NCBI GenBank assembly: GCA_963971575.1
Contig: OZ020616.1
Span: forward strand, 20,689,713 to 20,753,712
Length of the DNA stretch: 64,000 nt
Origin: Liopterus haemorrhoidalis
Lineage: Eukaryota > Arthropoda > Insecta > Coleoptera > Dytiscidae
Direction of reading: 5' to 3'
The notes beneath the pieces were generated by a model. The model was not told the DNA's origin and made no database searches. It saw only the letters and a list, made by a program, of their open reading frames with translations. Below, piece after piece: positions 9,891 through 22,615 of this stretch (position 1 is the first letter of the stretch; every line of letters starts with the position of its first letter). Both the position numbers and the translations under genes were made by a program.

Positions 9891-10940
9891 TTTAAATAAT
9901 TATTTACTTTTTTGATTACAATTTAAAGTTAGGTTAGGTTTAAATGTCAATAAAACGTCAAGAAATGTTAATACAAGTATTTGACATATCTTCACTGTAA
10001 TTGTTTAATGAAATCTTCTTTGGTACCGTGCCTGAATATACACAGTTAAGCATGAATTAAACATTACACAATTTTACCATCCTAAATGTCACATAACTTG
10101 TCAAATAAAATATTGGTAAAGTTTTACATTCAGAAGTTCGACTACCACATTAAATTTATGAACACAACTGCGCCATACGTAATTCTTTCCTTTTTTCACA
10201 TGGACATACAGTCTGTTCCAAACGGTTAAGGTGTAGGATTAAATTAGTTAAAATAGGGCAGAATTCAGATCAGACAATCGTTTTAGGTAGGGTAGGTCTA
10301 TATCTAAATATCCATGTTAAATATTATTTTACGCTACGATGACAGTTGACAAAGCAACAGACTTAATAAACGTATGGCGTAGCTGTGTTCAGTATTTCGA
10401 AAAGGCGTATAAAATTGGTCATAAAAATGAAAGGGGAAACAGTTTTTATTTCTGCGGTTGATGTTCTCCAATGTTCTCGTTTGCGGTTTTTTAGCTACGG
10501 GTATACCAAAGGCCGAGAGAAACTTCTAGGTGCGGTTGTAACGAATGAAATATGTTGTATAATTTTCAGGGAGATTTGGATTTTTGTGACTTGTTTGAGT
10601 CCGATTGGGTACGTGCCCCGTTTGCCTTCCTTTATGGACGTCCAAGATCCATTCTTCCGAACTGTTTATTTATCTAATAAAAATCCTTTAAAAACAACAA
10701 AACTTTAGGGACAAAAGCTTTTTCCTACGACTATTATGGAATTGTTTCATTTTTTTTTTTATACCGCATGTTTACTACGTTATCGTGAGAAATGAATTTA
10801 TTTCGTCATGGCAACTATGTCCATTTCTCACGGCATGTCGAAAATTACGATGGCAACTTGAAAGCAATAATGATGGCGTAGCGATGGGGGGGGGGGGGGG
10901 ACAAATGACCTGGGCGCCGAAATTAAGAACCATAAGGTGA
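9891..10940. other. Upstream flank of BTB gene; lone mariner-MITE terminus
   Basis: This is the likely promoter region of the BTB gene on the minus strand, but no core element stands out. TA then CAGTCTGTTCCAAACGG at 10209 is a solo terminus of the mariner MITE family seen complete at 21487. The frame at 10385-10708 matches nothing I recognise. A poly-G run lies at 10886-10899. Confidence 0.45.
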
Positions 10941-10944
10941 TTTT

Positions 10945-11200
10945 CAGGGCCGGAGAAACACAGTCGGATGGCAGGGCGGCGCCAAAGTTAAAGTGAGGAC
11001 CTTTTTTTTGATGCCCTGTCTGTATAAGGGCGCCAAAGACCCTCGCCCCAGTTCTGGTGATTTTAAATTAGGGACGCTGATTTACCTGGTTGTCCCCGGG
11101 TGCAGGAATACCACGCTACGCCACTGCCGGCACCCAGGGCCGTGTGGTGGCATGGAGCAATGGAGCGATCGCTCCAGGCGCCTGGGCCACGAGGGCGTCT
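10945..11200. mobile_element. GC-rich hAT-like composite (tentative)
   Basis: It starts CAGGGCCGGAGAAAC and carries GGGCGCCAAAG twice and CGCTACGCCACTG, a motif that ends other hAT MITEs in this window. Local G+C is far above the flanks. No matching right terminus or target duplication was found. Confidence 0.3.
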
Positions 11201-12228
11201 TTCATATATTAAGCATTTTATTATTTGCTTGTTGTATCTTTATAAATTAGGTTTGAATTTATCTTTGATTATAAATATTACATTTTATTTGGTCGTCGTA
11301 CAAATGAGCAGCGATTTTGTCGATATAAATGAAAGAATGTATTGGTAGGTAATTGTAAACTTACAATGTATCTAACAGTGCTGTCGCCGCCTTTACAAGA
11401 CTCCGTCTACGCCGCTCTAGCTAAAACGATGGCGATAACCAGACAAAGGAGGATTCTTACGCCGAGTGCAAGAAATGCAATAAATATTAGCACCTGTTTC
11501 AGAAAGCAATTATAATTCGTGTGGGAGCCGACCTTTGACAAGATCTCCGCTCCCCACTCTGACATAAGTAACAATACACTTCGATAGATAAGGAGAAGGC
11601 TGTTAGGCGAGGCGGTATAAATGCAAACCGGCAAATTATTATCAAATGTTTGCGGTATCTAATCATACGTTTTTATTGCACCTAAATTGAAAAACAATAC
11701 AACCAATAAACAACATTAAAACAATATTACCTATTTTGTATTGATTTATGTAATAGTAATTAAAGAAGTTAAATACATTTATTTATTTTGTTAATTTACA
11801 TACATACATGTACTGACTTAAGCGGCTTTTTTGAATTGTCCGAAAAAAACATGATGTCGTAAGTAACGTGTATGCACCATGCAAAATGATTTGTTAAGCA
11901 AGTGAAATGGCGTAGGTAAGTAGTTATTATATTTTAGACGTAATCGCCAATTTACAATAAAAAAACGACGTAAGTTCCAAAATTGTATAAAAAATGGTCT
12001 AGAAGTCGTAACAGCATTTTTTATTGCACATTATAATAAATTTAAAAAATATAAAATATTTTTGTTATATTTCCCCGTATGGTCCATTAATAAATAAATT
12101 ATGGTCCATTAAAAATCAACGTCGATATACTATATATTCTAAACATACAGCCTAGTTCTAATTTAAATTGGTGGAGGCGAACGAAAAATTTACCAATATA
12201 TTTATGAAGAATTAAGTTTTGTTAATAA
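11201..12228. other. AT-rich stretch without recognised gene
   Basis: Both strands lack a convincing coding frame. ATGGTCCATTAA appears twice near 12079 and 12102. Nothing else can be assigned. Confidence 0.4.
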
Positions 12229-12374
12229 CTCGAACCAGTGGCGGAGCTGGCTCTTAAAAACTGGAGGGACCAGGAAATATTTGAAGAAAATCTGGTGGGG
12301 GGCAGGAAATATTCGAGGATTATTTGAGATCATCATCTTTTATGATGTCTGAATAGACAAATGTGAAAATATGA

Positions 12375-12498
12375 TCTAAAAAAAGGTCGTCAACTCAAAA
12401 ATACAAGTGATGAGCAAAAAAAAAAGGTCCTCACCACTAAAATACAAGTGATGAGCATAAAAAAAGGTCCTCACCTCTAAAATATCAGTGATAAAATA
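12375..12498. repeat. Three tandem ~39-bp units
   Basis: The unit reads AAAAGGTCCTCACCACTAAA then ATACAAGTGATGAGCA; three diverged copies lie in a row. Two similar units lie inside the hAT MITE at 63445-63669. Confidence 0.7.
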
Positions 12499-12732
12499 AA
12501 GTATGACTTCCTTAAAGGCTGGGTGCAGACCGGTTAGTCAAGACAAGACAAGACAGGTTTAGACACGCTTAGTCACTGTTGTTCATGTTGATATTTATGG
12601 CGCAACACACAACGGTTAGTCATTGCAATTAGACGTGTCTTAACGTGTCTATACTTCGTGTCTGATGGAATAGAGCATGCACTATTTGATCAGTCATCAT
12701 CAGACGACAGCAGTGTTTATATATATTGTACA

Positions 12733-12871
12733 ATGGCGAATGATGAAGAAAAGTTTGTTTTGCTGGTGCAGGAAAGGGAAACACTATACAATCCAAAATT
12801 GAAGGAGCACCATAACCGAAATGTGGTGGAAAACTTATGGAAAGAAGTTGGTAAAGAATTGAATATGACAG
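12733..12871 (+). pseudogene. Harbinger MADF-domain gene, exon 1
   Basis: From the ATG the exon encodes MANDEEKFVLLVQERETLYN, then LWKEVGKELNM, the first two thirds of a MADF (Myb/SANT-like) DNA-binding domain. A GTAAGT donor follows at 12872 in phase 1; the matching exon starts at 14332. In PIF/Harbinger elements this second protein helps the transposase reach the nucleus and bind the transposon ends. The intron between the two MADF exons contains the antisense transposase exon 2. Confidence 0.75.
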
Positions 12872-13850
12872 GTAAGTACTAGACTAATATTTTATATTTA
12901 AATGATGTAAATTTATATTTGTCCATAAATCAAAAAATATATTACTTATTGATGGCTGCATTTTGCCATGGAATACTTCCTTTCTCTGAGATGAAATAGT
13001 TTTTAAATTCTTCTCTTATTTTAAGAGCTTCTGTTGACGGTCTCCTTGAATTTGTAGTAGTGGCTGTAGATTTCTCAATAGAAAACGTTTCTTCAATTAT
13101 TTGGTTATCCAAGTAACTGCACTGTTTCTTTTTTATGAAATTATGAAGTACACAGTACACAGGCTGCCAGTGCAATATCATCTATTTTATTAGGATCAAC
13201 CCATATTTCAGTAGAAAAAAATCGGAACCTCGCTCGTAGTATTCCAAACGCGCATTCTACTATTCTTCTTGCCCTGGAGTGTCTATAATTATATATACGG
13301 AAATCATCAGACGTCAAGCTTCTTCTGGAAAATGGCCTCATTAGATTTTTATTTAGTCTGTATGCTTCGTCACCTAAAAAGACAAACGGAATGTCAGTGT
13401 CTTCACCATCTTGTAGAGGACGAGGTTTCGGAAGATTCAATTCATTGTTCAGTAGCTTCGTTCCAAAATTAGATTGGCAAAACACTCCGCCGTCACTTGC
13501 GCGTCCATATTCTCCAACATCCACAAATAAAAAGTAACCATCAGCATCCACAACAGCTTGTAGTATAATTAAATGAAATCCTTTGTAATTATAATTACAA
13601 TTGTAATACTGCGAGCCACAGTTTGGCGGTTTTTTAATTCTTGTGTTTACCATCAATACAACCAACACAGTGAGGAAAGTTCCACAATCTTTCAAAACTG
13701 TTTGCAATATTCTCCCATTCCGTAGGTGAATATTCAGTTTTCATGTAGATAGGTTGAAGGACATCCCATATTATTTTACACGTTTCCATTACAACACAGC
13801 TGACTGTTGTGGCACAACCTCTAAATTCAAAGTGCATAGCTGCAAATGTA

Positions 13851-14180
13851 TAGTGCGTTCGAAGGTGAGTTTGCAGTACAGGGCATATGGAGTAGTTCTT
13901 TTTCATACTCTCTAATGGGTTTACAGACTGACGCTATCCTTTTCTTGCTAGTCGACGTTGCCAGCTCTAAAACGCGCTGATCTGTGAAGACGCAGTATTC
14001 TATAAATGGCCATTTGTTTTTGTTGAGTGTTATTTTGAGTTTTATAAGAGTTGATTTTTGTAAATAATACGAGTTTTTCATATTATTATAATTGACACAT
14101 TTGACACTTTTACAACATTTGGCAACACCGCTCCCATTTGCCATAAGAGCTATACTGCAAACTCACCTTCGAACGCACTA
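13851..14180. mobile_element. 330-bp MITE inside Harbinger transposase exon
   Basis: TAGTGCGTTCGAAGGTGAG at the left end and its exact complement at the right end form ~28-bp inverted repeats. TA flanks both sides (13849-13850, 14181-14182). Removing the element and one TA restores the transposase reading frame across the site, which shows it inserted after the transposase gene arrived. Confidence 0.85.
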
Positions 14181-14331
14181 TAGCACCAGTTGCTAAGAAT
14201 CTGTAGAGGATAATTATAAAATTAGAACTTGAAATACACGATATTCGCTTTTGACAATGTTTAGATTTTAATAAAAAAAAATAATAATTTTTATTTCATT
14301 TTAAGTCTGTCTTTTTTTCCTGTTTTTCCAG

Positions 14332-15034
14332 TCAATGATTGCAAGCAGAAATGGACAAATCTAAGAAACTCTTATGATAGACATTTAAGAAATCAGAACA
14401 AACCATCTGGTTCTGGGGGTGAAGAAACACGCAAATGGTATTTGGCGGATGTATTGTCATTCTTGAATGACTACATGCAGCATCGCAAACAAAAAGGAAA
14501 CTCCGAGAAGGAAATAGGAGAGGAAGAAATAATTCAATCCACCACTGAAGACAGTCAAGCAATTCATAATGAAATTGTTAATATAGTTAAGGAATCAACT
14601 GAAAAAAAAACGCCTTGCTCCTTCAGATTTTGAAAGACAGGTACGACCAAAGAAGCATTTACCATCACAGCAAGTTGTTGGGCCAATGATAGATTTTCTA
14701 AAAAGCAACACACACACACAAATGTAGAACATCCATTGCTGAACTATGTGAAAGGTATGCTTCCAGATTATAATACGTTGACACCAAAAAGACAACGAAC
14801 ATTTAAGCATACACTTGTTACCGTTATGAATAATTTAATAGACGAGCAAGAAATGGAAAGTAGTTTTAATCCATCCCACTCCGCTTCACTTTCCTGTTCT
14901 AATAGTGAAGTTTCAATTCCTTCAGGTGATGTTTCAGTGCTGACATCTCCGCATGATCAATTTGAGACTGATGCTACTTACTCAGAACTTTCATTTTTCA
15001 AATTGTACTATTTAACATATAGGACTTTCCATTA
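14332..15034 (+). pseudogene. Harbinger MADF/BESS gene, exon 2, frameshifted
   Basis: After a TTTTTCCAG acceptor the exon completes the MADF domain (CKQKWTNLRNSYDRHLRNQ, KWYLADVLSFLNDY). Further on, in a different frame, HPLLNYVKGMLP and TPKRQRTFKHTLV match a BESS motif, the usual C-terminal partner of MADF. The frame changes near 14610 and again near 14725 at a CA repeat, so the gene is dead. It lies wholly within the antisense intron of the transposase (14201-15147). Confidence 0.75.
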
Positions 15035-15603
15035 GTTCTTTAGTTGTTCATTTGCAATGTGTTGATAAATTTGTTACTTTTTCAAATAAAACAATTGTAT
15101 ACAATAAAATTGCAATAAATTACTATAATATAAGTGGTTTAACTTACCTTATAGTGATAAGCAGTCGCGCTGCGGTAGATAAACACCTCCTATAATTTGT
15201 ATCATTTTTTGCCATTCTATCTTGCAGAAGTGCCAGAAGATTGTCAAATGTTTCTAGCGTTAATCGTGTGAAACTGTAAAATTTTTCTTCATCACTTTGC
15301 AGCTCAAGAATTAAATTTTCTAATCTATTTTCTTCTTCCCGCACCCTATTATATGGATGAACCCAATATCTCCTATTTCCTATTTCTTGCTTACATATCC
15401 ACTCCCAAATCAAAAGTGCACCCACAACAACTTCCAGACATCTTTTGTAACGACTGGTGTGAGTTAGTATTATATGACTAAAGGTGTCTTGTCTAGTGTC
15501 GTCTAAAGTTGTTTCGTCTAAACCAATTATGGGGCAATTATGGGGGGGACAACTAGGGGTATTTGTTACCCCCACCCCCGCTAGCGCCGCCACTGCTCGT
15601 AAC

Positions 15604-16227
15604 ATCTAAATAATGAAATATATTCGATTTTATTAAATTTAATATTTCAATGCATACTGGCTTGTTCTTTTATATACTTTTTCATTTTAAACTGGCTCAT
15701 TATTAAAAGTCTATTATTTTAAAAAATTTATTGATAGTGGGGTTCTGTAATTCAAATTATTGCGCATGTGCAAATCATTGCTTACATTGTTTACATAAGT
15801 TTCTTGTTTCCTTTACAATTTGTTTACGCATAATATACCATGTAATTTACGCGCCCATGTCGCCTACAATATTCACATTGTATTTTCTTGATTAAAATTT
15901 TTGATTTATGGAAAAATAGTAATTTTAGTAAAAGTATAACATGTAGCACGCACGGAATGCATATTCCGTTCTCGAATGAATAACTTCACTCGCCTGCAAC
16001 TTATTCAGCAAATTTCTTTCTCGTGCACAATATAGGGTACCAATGAATCAAATTTAAGTTGGTTAGAACAACACTAGATACATTGTTCTGTTTTTTACAT
16101 TCAGTTCCCTTGGCAGCGTTTTGAATTGCCTCAGTTGAGGCACTGTATGGTCATGTTATAACATTTCTTAGTTATTAGGAAATTTATTATTTTTAAATAT
16201 ATAAATAAAATTATTATGGTTTCTATT
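15604..16227. other. No recognised gene
   Basis: AT-rich DNA. The only notable stretch is a loose foldback around 15955-16015 with ATTCCGTTCTCGAATGAATA and CTCGCCTGCAACTTATTC. No coding frame is supported. Confidence 0.4.
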
Positions 16228-16235
16228 ACTTAAAA

Positions 16236-17453
<1,218 letters not shown>

Positions 17454-17564
17454 ACTTAAAATATCAACGATTGCCACAAACTTATATTTGACGTGTAATA
17501 CTGGATTAATAAGGTTTATTATTAACTCAGAAATAGCTTAATAGTATTTTATTTAAAAAGCATA

Positions 17565-17665
17565 TAATGGGCGATATATTTCACGAGGATGTAGTTTACC
17601 ATCCAAGCCGTAGGCGAGGGTTGGAATCATCTGAGTGAAATATAGCCATTATTGCGAGTCAAATA
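17565..17665. repeat. Foldback repeat with CTCGCCT palindrome, copy 1
   Basis: GCGATATATTTCACGAGGAT and the complement of ATCTGAGTGAAATATAGCC bracket GCCGTAGGCGAGG. The arrangement matches 58388-58490 and, more loosely, 21330-21420. Confidence 0.5.
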
Positions 17666-18911
17666 CGCTATTTTACCTACAACTTTATAGTTTTATCATT
17701 AAAAAAATAGTAAATTTAATTTAAAAACATAGGAATTCTGGGTGTCAATTGTTTAACTATAGAACTTACGTCATCAACGATGGCTGATGACGTATCGGCC
17801 ATCAACGATGGCCGAACCATCAGCTGATTGTATTACAACGATGTTTAAAACAGTTCTTATTTATAAATAATATTCTAGTTATAAGCAGCGGCGGTGAAAG
17901 GTAGGGGCGATAGGGGCACAGGCCCAGGGCGCCAGCTCTTAGGGGCACCAAAACCGACGCTTAAATATACATATTCTAAGTTTTTATTAAGTGTTTCTAT
18001 TTTTCTTTAGATCAAAATTATAATTTTTCATTTCTATATCGATCTTGAACATATTAAACATAAAATTGAGTTTAAAGGTGTACACATTTATTGATTATAT
18101 AATAATGTTCTTCTTCTGGACACTATTAACTTTCTCACACACTTGAAAACAGTTATAACTGATTTTGGTGGTACATTTAGACATACAATGGCAACTTGAC
18201 TTACAAACTTAATTTGTTCCTGACCGTGGTTCGTATCTTAAAAAGTAATATGTATCTAGAAACCCAATTTTCCATTATATCTTATGGGAAATCAATTAAT
18301 GCGTTTCCAGATTATAAAATCATAAAGAATACTAAATGAAGAAAATGCAAAGAAATGAAGAATGAGTGAGAAGGAAATGTTTTCACTAAAAATTTTGTAT
18401 ACCATTACATAGTAATTTTTATTTATAAAATTTTCTATTTTACATGATTAGTATGAAAATCAACTTCCATTAAATTGTAAAAAATTGATGTGAAGTGTGA
18501 ATTTTCACACATTTCAGGGTTTTGCAAGTATTTAGTAAGTGAATGATGATTATTTGGGATGCCAAAACAAATTTTATGTCAAAATATTTTTTTATGAATT
18601 TAAAATCGAATGCCTATTACCATTATTTAGGTTTTTAAAGATGTGCAGTATTTTTTTTTTATATATCAAGGTTCATTAAGATTTTGAAAATTGCGCCTAT
18701 GGCTTCCATTGGTTGTTTTTAGTCATAGCTCCTCCCCTTTGATTTCGTGTACATTCAAATATATAATTAAATTATAATTTCAACAATTTCCACTGGTTAT
18801 TAAATTTACGCTATTAAAAATGAAATGCAACAATTGCCAAAATATAATTAAAATTTTGAAAAAATAATTTAAACAATATAAAAATGCAAAAAAAAAATAA
18901 AAAATAATATT

Positions 18912-18991
18912 GTCTCCTCACGTAGGACTCGAACATGAGTTCGAATATGAATTCTTGGGCAGAACGCTAGTATCTTAGCCACTGCACCAAG
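18912..18991 (-). repeat. tRNA-like segment (tRNA pseudogene or SINE head)
   Basis: The minus strand gives GTGCAGTGGCTAAGATAC as a possible A box and TGTTCGAGTCC as a B box, 50 bp apart. The acceptor stem does not pair, so it is not a working tRNA. Confidence 0.4.
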
Positions 18992-19129
18992 AAACATGTT
19001 ACTGTTTAGCGTATTATATAACTATAAGTTGTCAACATTATTAGCAAAAAAACACAAAAAATGCTTTTTTTTTCCAAAAACATAATCTGATAAACATAAT
19101 GAGCACATATTTGTTTATATTTTTAGGGG

Positions 19130-19320
19130 GATATGTTTTTTAGATGTTTTAGTATTTTTCCTATGTGCGGGTCAAAGAGTTATATAAGCATGCCAAATTT
19201 CAACTCTCTAGGTTTAGCCGTTTGGCTACAATTTTTACCGAACAGACAGACAGACAGACAGACAGACGACAAAATGACGGTATAAGGGTTTTTTGGTCAT
19301 ACCTACAAAACCCTAAAAAA
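19130..19320 (+). repeat. QTDRQTD-type dispersed repeat, copy 2
   Basis: GGTTTAGCCGTTTGGCTAC is followed by six CAGA units and TTTTTGGTCATACCTACAAA. It is the inverted counterpart of 5040-5230. Confidence 0.65.
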
Positions 19321-19865
19321 GGATAATTTTCTTGTGTCTGGTTTTGTGGCACAAGAGTTTTCGATTTGTTGCCTGTAGTACCTAGTAGCTTGTTGCAAGT
19401 ACTAGGGAAAAAAGTTTAAAAAAGTATAATGTAAACAGGCTTTAATTCATTCGAAAAGAAAAACACCACGGTTCGTATCTAGAGGTCAAAATAGGATATG
19501 AAAATAATTTGTATCTCGAAAAGTTCTTGAGAGATTTTCTAAGTCGAGGTATCACTGTATTAGCAAATTTACTTAGCCATAACTAGTATCCGGTTAAAAT
19601 GCTAAAATATTTAAATTGCAACCATCTAAATCAAAAGAATATGTTTGAAATAAGAATACGAGCACCTAAACTCCCTTCTTCGGCACACCAGTGCATATTC
19701 TAAACCAGTGGCGAAGGGAAACCTCCGCTAGACTTGCCCTCCCATAAAAAATATATTTAAAAAAAAATGTAAATTAAATTTTTTTTTTAAATATTTAGAT
19801 AAATCTTCACAAATACATCAAATTATGTTTTATACAAATTTTTGTCCAAGGCTTGCTTTACTAGT

Positions 19866-20240
19866 TACGAATTAATTATCATGACCATGGAAACGTTACA
19901 TATAAGTATGAAAAAATTGAGACTTGGAAAAATTTTAAATAATTTTAAAAAATTTTTTAGAAATTTTTCGTTTTATCAAAAAACGTCTCAAATAAAAGTT
20001 ATTAGTTATTGCATTTATAGTAACTTTTGTTCAATCAATTTTTTCGAAATATTTTTCTGTTGCTAAATATTCGCAAAAATCTTAAAATCGACACGAGTAA
20101 ACTCCCATTTCTAGTCAACCGATTTTCACAAAAAACAATAGGGTTCTTCCTATTTAATAGGAGAATTTTTTAGTACCAGAACGAACTCTTTAAGTTAAAC
20201 CGTTTTTGAGTTATCGTGTATACACACAGACAGACAGACA

Positions 20241-20281
<41 letters not shown>

Positions 20282-20410
20282 GGACGGCACTTCGAAAATA
20301 GGTTTTTTGGATTCCCTGGACCATGAAACGTGGTCATCCGTCAAAATCTCGACATCGAAAATTTTCGCGATTACAATACTTGCCCCTTATATATTAAGGT
20401 CGGGCAAGTA
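19866..20410 (+). repeat. Dispersed repeat family A, copy 1
   Basis: Starts near ATCATGACCATGGAAACG, includes CGAGTAAACTCCCATTT, CAGA and CA microsatellites (20228-20278) and ends near CCTTATATATTAAGGTCGG. A second copy lies at 46195-46700. The microsatellite block and short AT-rich tail suggest a retroposed 3' end; no ORF is convincing. Confidence 0.65.
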
Positions 20411-20740
20411 AAAAGGGTGCAGTTTGACGGGTTTCTCCCGGCGCCAGAAGAGCTAGCGCCGGCTCTGGTTATAAGAATGGTGAGGCGTAAATAGATATTA
20501 TTGTTGACTGCCAAACATTTTAACTAATTAACTGACTTACTAAATAAAAACTTGCAGTGTAAAAAAACGTTAAGTTGATACGGGAGGGAGGGGGGGTATG
20601 TATGCGCGTAACTTTTTTACACTTATTGCAATATGAACAGTTTTATGTATATACTGTTCGAAACATGGATTTTCACGATTTATTAGACACGATTTTCACG
20701 ATTAGACGGTACTAACCGGAATTTTCATTTTTTTAGTTGT

Positions 20741-20866
20741 CATTAGCTATTTTTTATATATTGAAGTTGGGGTTTCCTGAACAAAATGATCAAAAGCTTC
20801 AATCAATCGGTAAAAGTAACTAGAATTGAAAATCTAGTTCCGTCTAAATCAAAGGAACAGACTTTA
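20741..20866 (-). repeat. Mariner-type MITE family 1, terminal fragment
   Basis: The right end AAATCTAGTTCCGTCTAA then AAGGAACAGACTT is complementary to the left end at 25287-25405, and the ~120-bp bodies match in inverted orientation. Confidence 0.6.
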
Positions 20867-20879
20867 TATGTTTATTGTT

Positions 20880-21450
20880 ATTAAAATATACTTTCTCCAC
20901 GACCACTATAGAAATTACCAATTCTAAAACCAATTTTGACTACAGAAATATTCTAACACAAGAGTTGGAATGTCATTCTAAAGCACTTTATCTTCTTATG
21001 CATTTTGCGTGTATTTCATTCCATCACTTGTTATGGAATAACTATTCCATGCTTGTTGTCATTTGTTTTTGTAGGGTTACATTAAAATATATGCAATGTT
21101 TACATTAAACAAATGCAACATAACTTCCTAAAAAGTACTATAATAGTGGCAGATGTGTGGCATATTATACTAAAATTAAACAAATAATAAATAAAAAAAT
21201 AAGTTTAATTAATTGATTATTTTTTTATGTAATATAAGTTATTTGTTAAACTAAAATGTTTTGTTAAAATAATTATTTGTTATCTTTATTTTTTTTTTCT
21301 GGTGGTCGTGGAGAAAGTAGGGTCTGTGACTCGGCTGGAAGAGAATATTCTATGCTCGTGGTTCCTCACGCTCGCCTGCGGCTCGCGCTCAGAATGTTCC
21401 ACTCGCATAGAATTTTCTCATTCCAACCTTGTTACAGAATATACTATTAC
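20880..21450. repeat. Foldback region (ACTTTCTCCACGACCAC arms)
   Basis: ACTTTCTCCACGACCAC near 20888 pairs with GTGGTCGTGGAGAAAGT near 21302. A second, tighter foldback at 21335-21420 includes GAATATTCTATGC and GCATAGAATTTTC around CTCGCCTGCGGCTCG. Probably a decayed foldback transposon. Confidence 0.45.
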
Positions 21451-21486
21451 ATCATACAATTGTATATTATATATAATATACAATTA

Positions 21487-21891
21487 CAGTCTGTTCCAAA
21501 CGGTTAAGCGGAACTAGATTTTGCAATCTAGTTACTTTCATCGTTTAAATCGTGCCTTTCGGCCGTTTTGTTTAAGCTTTGTAAATCATACTTACAATAA
21601 ACATTTTTTGGTTAAGGTTAATATCATTTTAAAATGTCATTTTCTTTATATTTTGTTTTTTTGTGTCATTCTTAATACAAATTTCCCATTTATTTATTTT
21701 TTTGTCATTAAAATATCTAAAAAAAATATTTAATTTTGACATGTCATTCGTTTCCATGGTTTCATTGTTGGAATTTTAAATTTTGACATCCCAACGTGAA
21801 AAATGAAATAACCCAAGCAAGGTCCCTTCTCGTGACAACCTAAAAGAACGAAATTCCCATTTAGTTCCGCTTAACCGTTTGGAACACACTG
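21487..21891. mobile_element. Mariner-type MITE family 1, complete copy
   Basis: CAGTCTGTTCCAAACGG at the left and CCGTTTGGAACACACTG at the right form ~30-bp inverted repeats flanked by TA (21485-21486, 21892-21893). The 405-bp body has no transposase. Copies or fragments: 49178-49519, 47838-48322, 20741-20866, 25287-25405, 1485-1615 and a solo end at 10209. Confidence 0.85.
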
Positions 21892-22069
21892 TATTATCGT
21901 TACTATGATAATTGAAATCTGACAACAATGTAAAATTGCGTATCTTTTAATTTGCAACATAGGCGATTTAACATTGCTGTCAAAATAATTAGGCGTTACT
22001 AGGGAAACCATGCATAATAATAATTTCAATGTTGTAGGAAAAAATAAATTCACTGTATAATCTTCATGT

Positions 22070-22615
22070 ACATTTTACTTTGACTGGTTGTCTTCGACTG
22101 GAAAGATCAACTGAACCGACTGCCGTTTACTTTCTGGTTCGTAGCAGTAAATCCATGTTTCGTCACCTGTTACTATGCCGTAGACAGTTTTTGTCTACGG
22201 TTTAGCCTTACGTTTTTTGTCTTACCTCTGTTAAATTTAATGAGCAATTTTTTGCTCCGCACCACTCGCGTCTTCTTTGGAATATCAGTTAACTGGTATG
22301 GTATCCACCAAGCACAAAGTTTCCCGATGTTCATGTAGGATTGTATTGATTCGAGTCATGGATGCGTCAATATCCCTGCAAGTGCAGCTGTTATCCATCT
22401 CCAACATATTCCGGACAGCGTCGATAATTTTACGAATTAAAATACTAAAAGAACGATTTTCACGAAGTTCGTCTTTGAGAGAAATCCTCCCACGCTGGAA
22501 CTCGTTGAAACACCGTTTTTACAGTAGCCAAGGATGGTGCTCCATCGCCAAAAAATCGCTTATATTTTGCGAATATTGTCTGATTAGGCCATCTTAAAAT
22601 CATAAAAACCATGGC
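22070..22615 (-). pseudogene. Mariner transposase pseudogene
   Basis: Broken minus-strand frames read GAPSLATVKTVFQR, IDAVRNMLEMDNSCTC and INTILHEHRETL (helix-turn-helix region). Then comes VTGDETWIYCYEPESKRQS, which holds the first catalytic Asp in its usual TGDE-W context. The rest of the catalytic core and the C-terminus are missing, and several stops and frameshifts are present. Confidence 0.8.

Larger units (their letters stand above)
12942..15449 (-). pseudogene. PIF/Harbinger (HARBI1-like) transposase, two exons
   Basis: Exon 1 (15449-15148) encodes RRYWVHPYNRVREEE, DEEKFYSFTRLTLETFDNLL and DTNYRRCLSTAARL, the typical N-terminal part. It ends AG|GTAAG; exon 2 begins at 14200 after a CTACAG acceptor and continues in frame (FLATGATFAAMHFEFRG). 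Three acidic catalytic sites are still visible: CIDGKH, GDEAYRL (with VVDADGYF before it) and RIVECAFGIL. Exon 2 is interrupted by a 330-bp MITE at 13851-14180 and has frameshifts near 13650 and 13150. The end reads LHNFIKKKQ to a stop near 12942. The original start codon is not clear, since upstream frame is terminal-repeat sequence. Confidence 0.85.
12236..15595. mobile_element. hAT-type element carrying a PIF/Harbinger insertion
   Basis: The outer termini are CAGTGGCGGAGCTGGC and GCTAGCGCCGCCACTG, flanked by CTCGAAC on the left and CTCGTAAC on the right (an 8-bp duplication with one base lost on the left). The ends match the MITE at 63445-63669, including the AAAGGTCCTCACCAC tandem motif at 12375-12498. 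Inside, from about 12517 to 15540, lies a Harbinger element whose subterminal repeats carry AGTCAAGACAAGACA on the left and complementary TCTTGTCTAGTG on the right. Confidence 0.6.
17886..20467. mobile_element. 2.6-kb hAT composite with GTTATAAG duplication
   Basis: The termini CAGCGGCGGTGAAAGG and CTAGCGCCGGCTCTG are imperfect inverted repeats, and GTTATAAG flanks both (17878-17885, 20468-20475). GGCGCCAG subterminal motifs occur at both ends. The interior has no transposase I can recognise; it holds a tRNA-like segment (18912-18991), a QTDRQTD repeat (19130-19320) and a dispersed repeat (19866-20410). Confidence 0.75.

Noticed and set aside
10385..10708. 107-codon open frame with a possible acceptor and exon near 10570-10672
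   Set aside because: No domain recognised in any frame, no partner exon, and the region has no other coding signs; likely chance.
18912..18991. A functional tRNA gene
   Set aside because: A- and B-box-like motifs are present but the acceptor stem does not pair; kept only as a tRNA-like repeat.
21521..21733. 70-codon frame that has a near-identical counterpart at 49273-49485
   Set aside because: The similarity is explained by both lying in the same mariner-type MITE family; it is not protein conservation.
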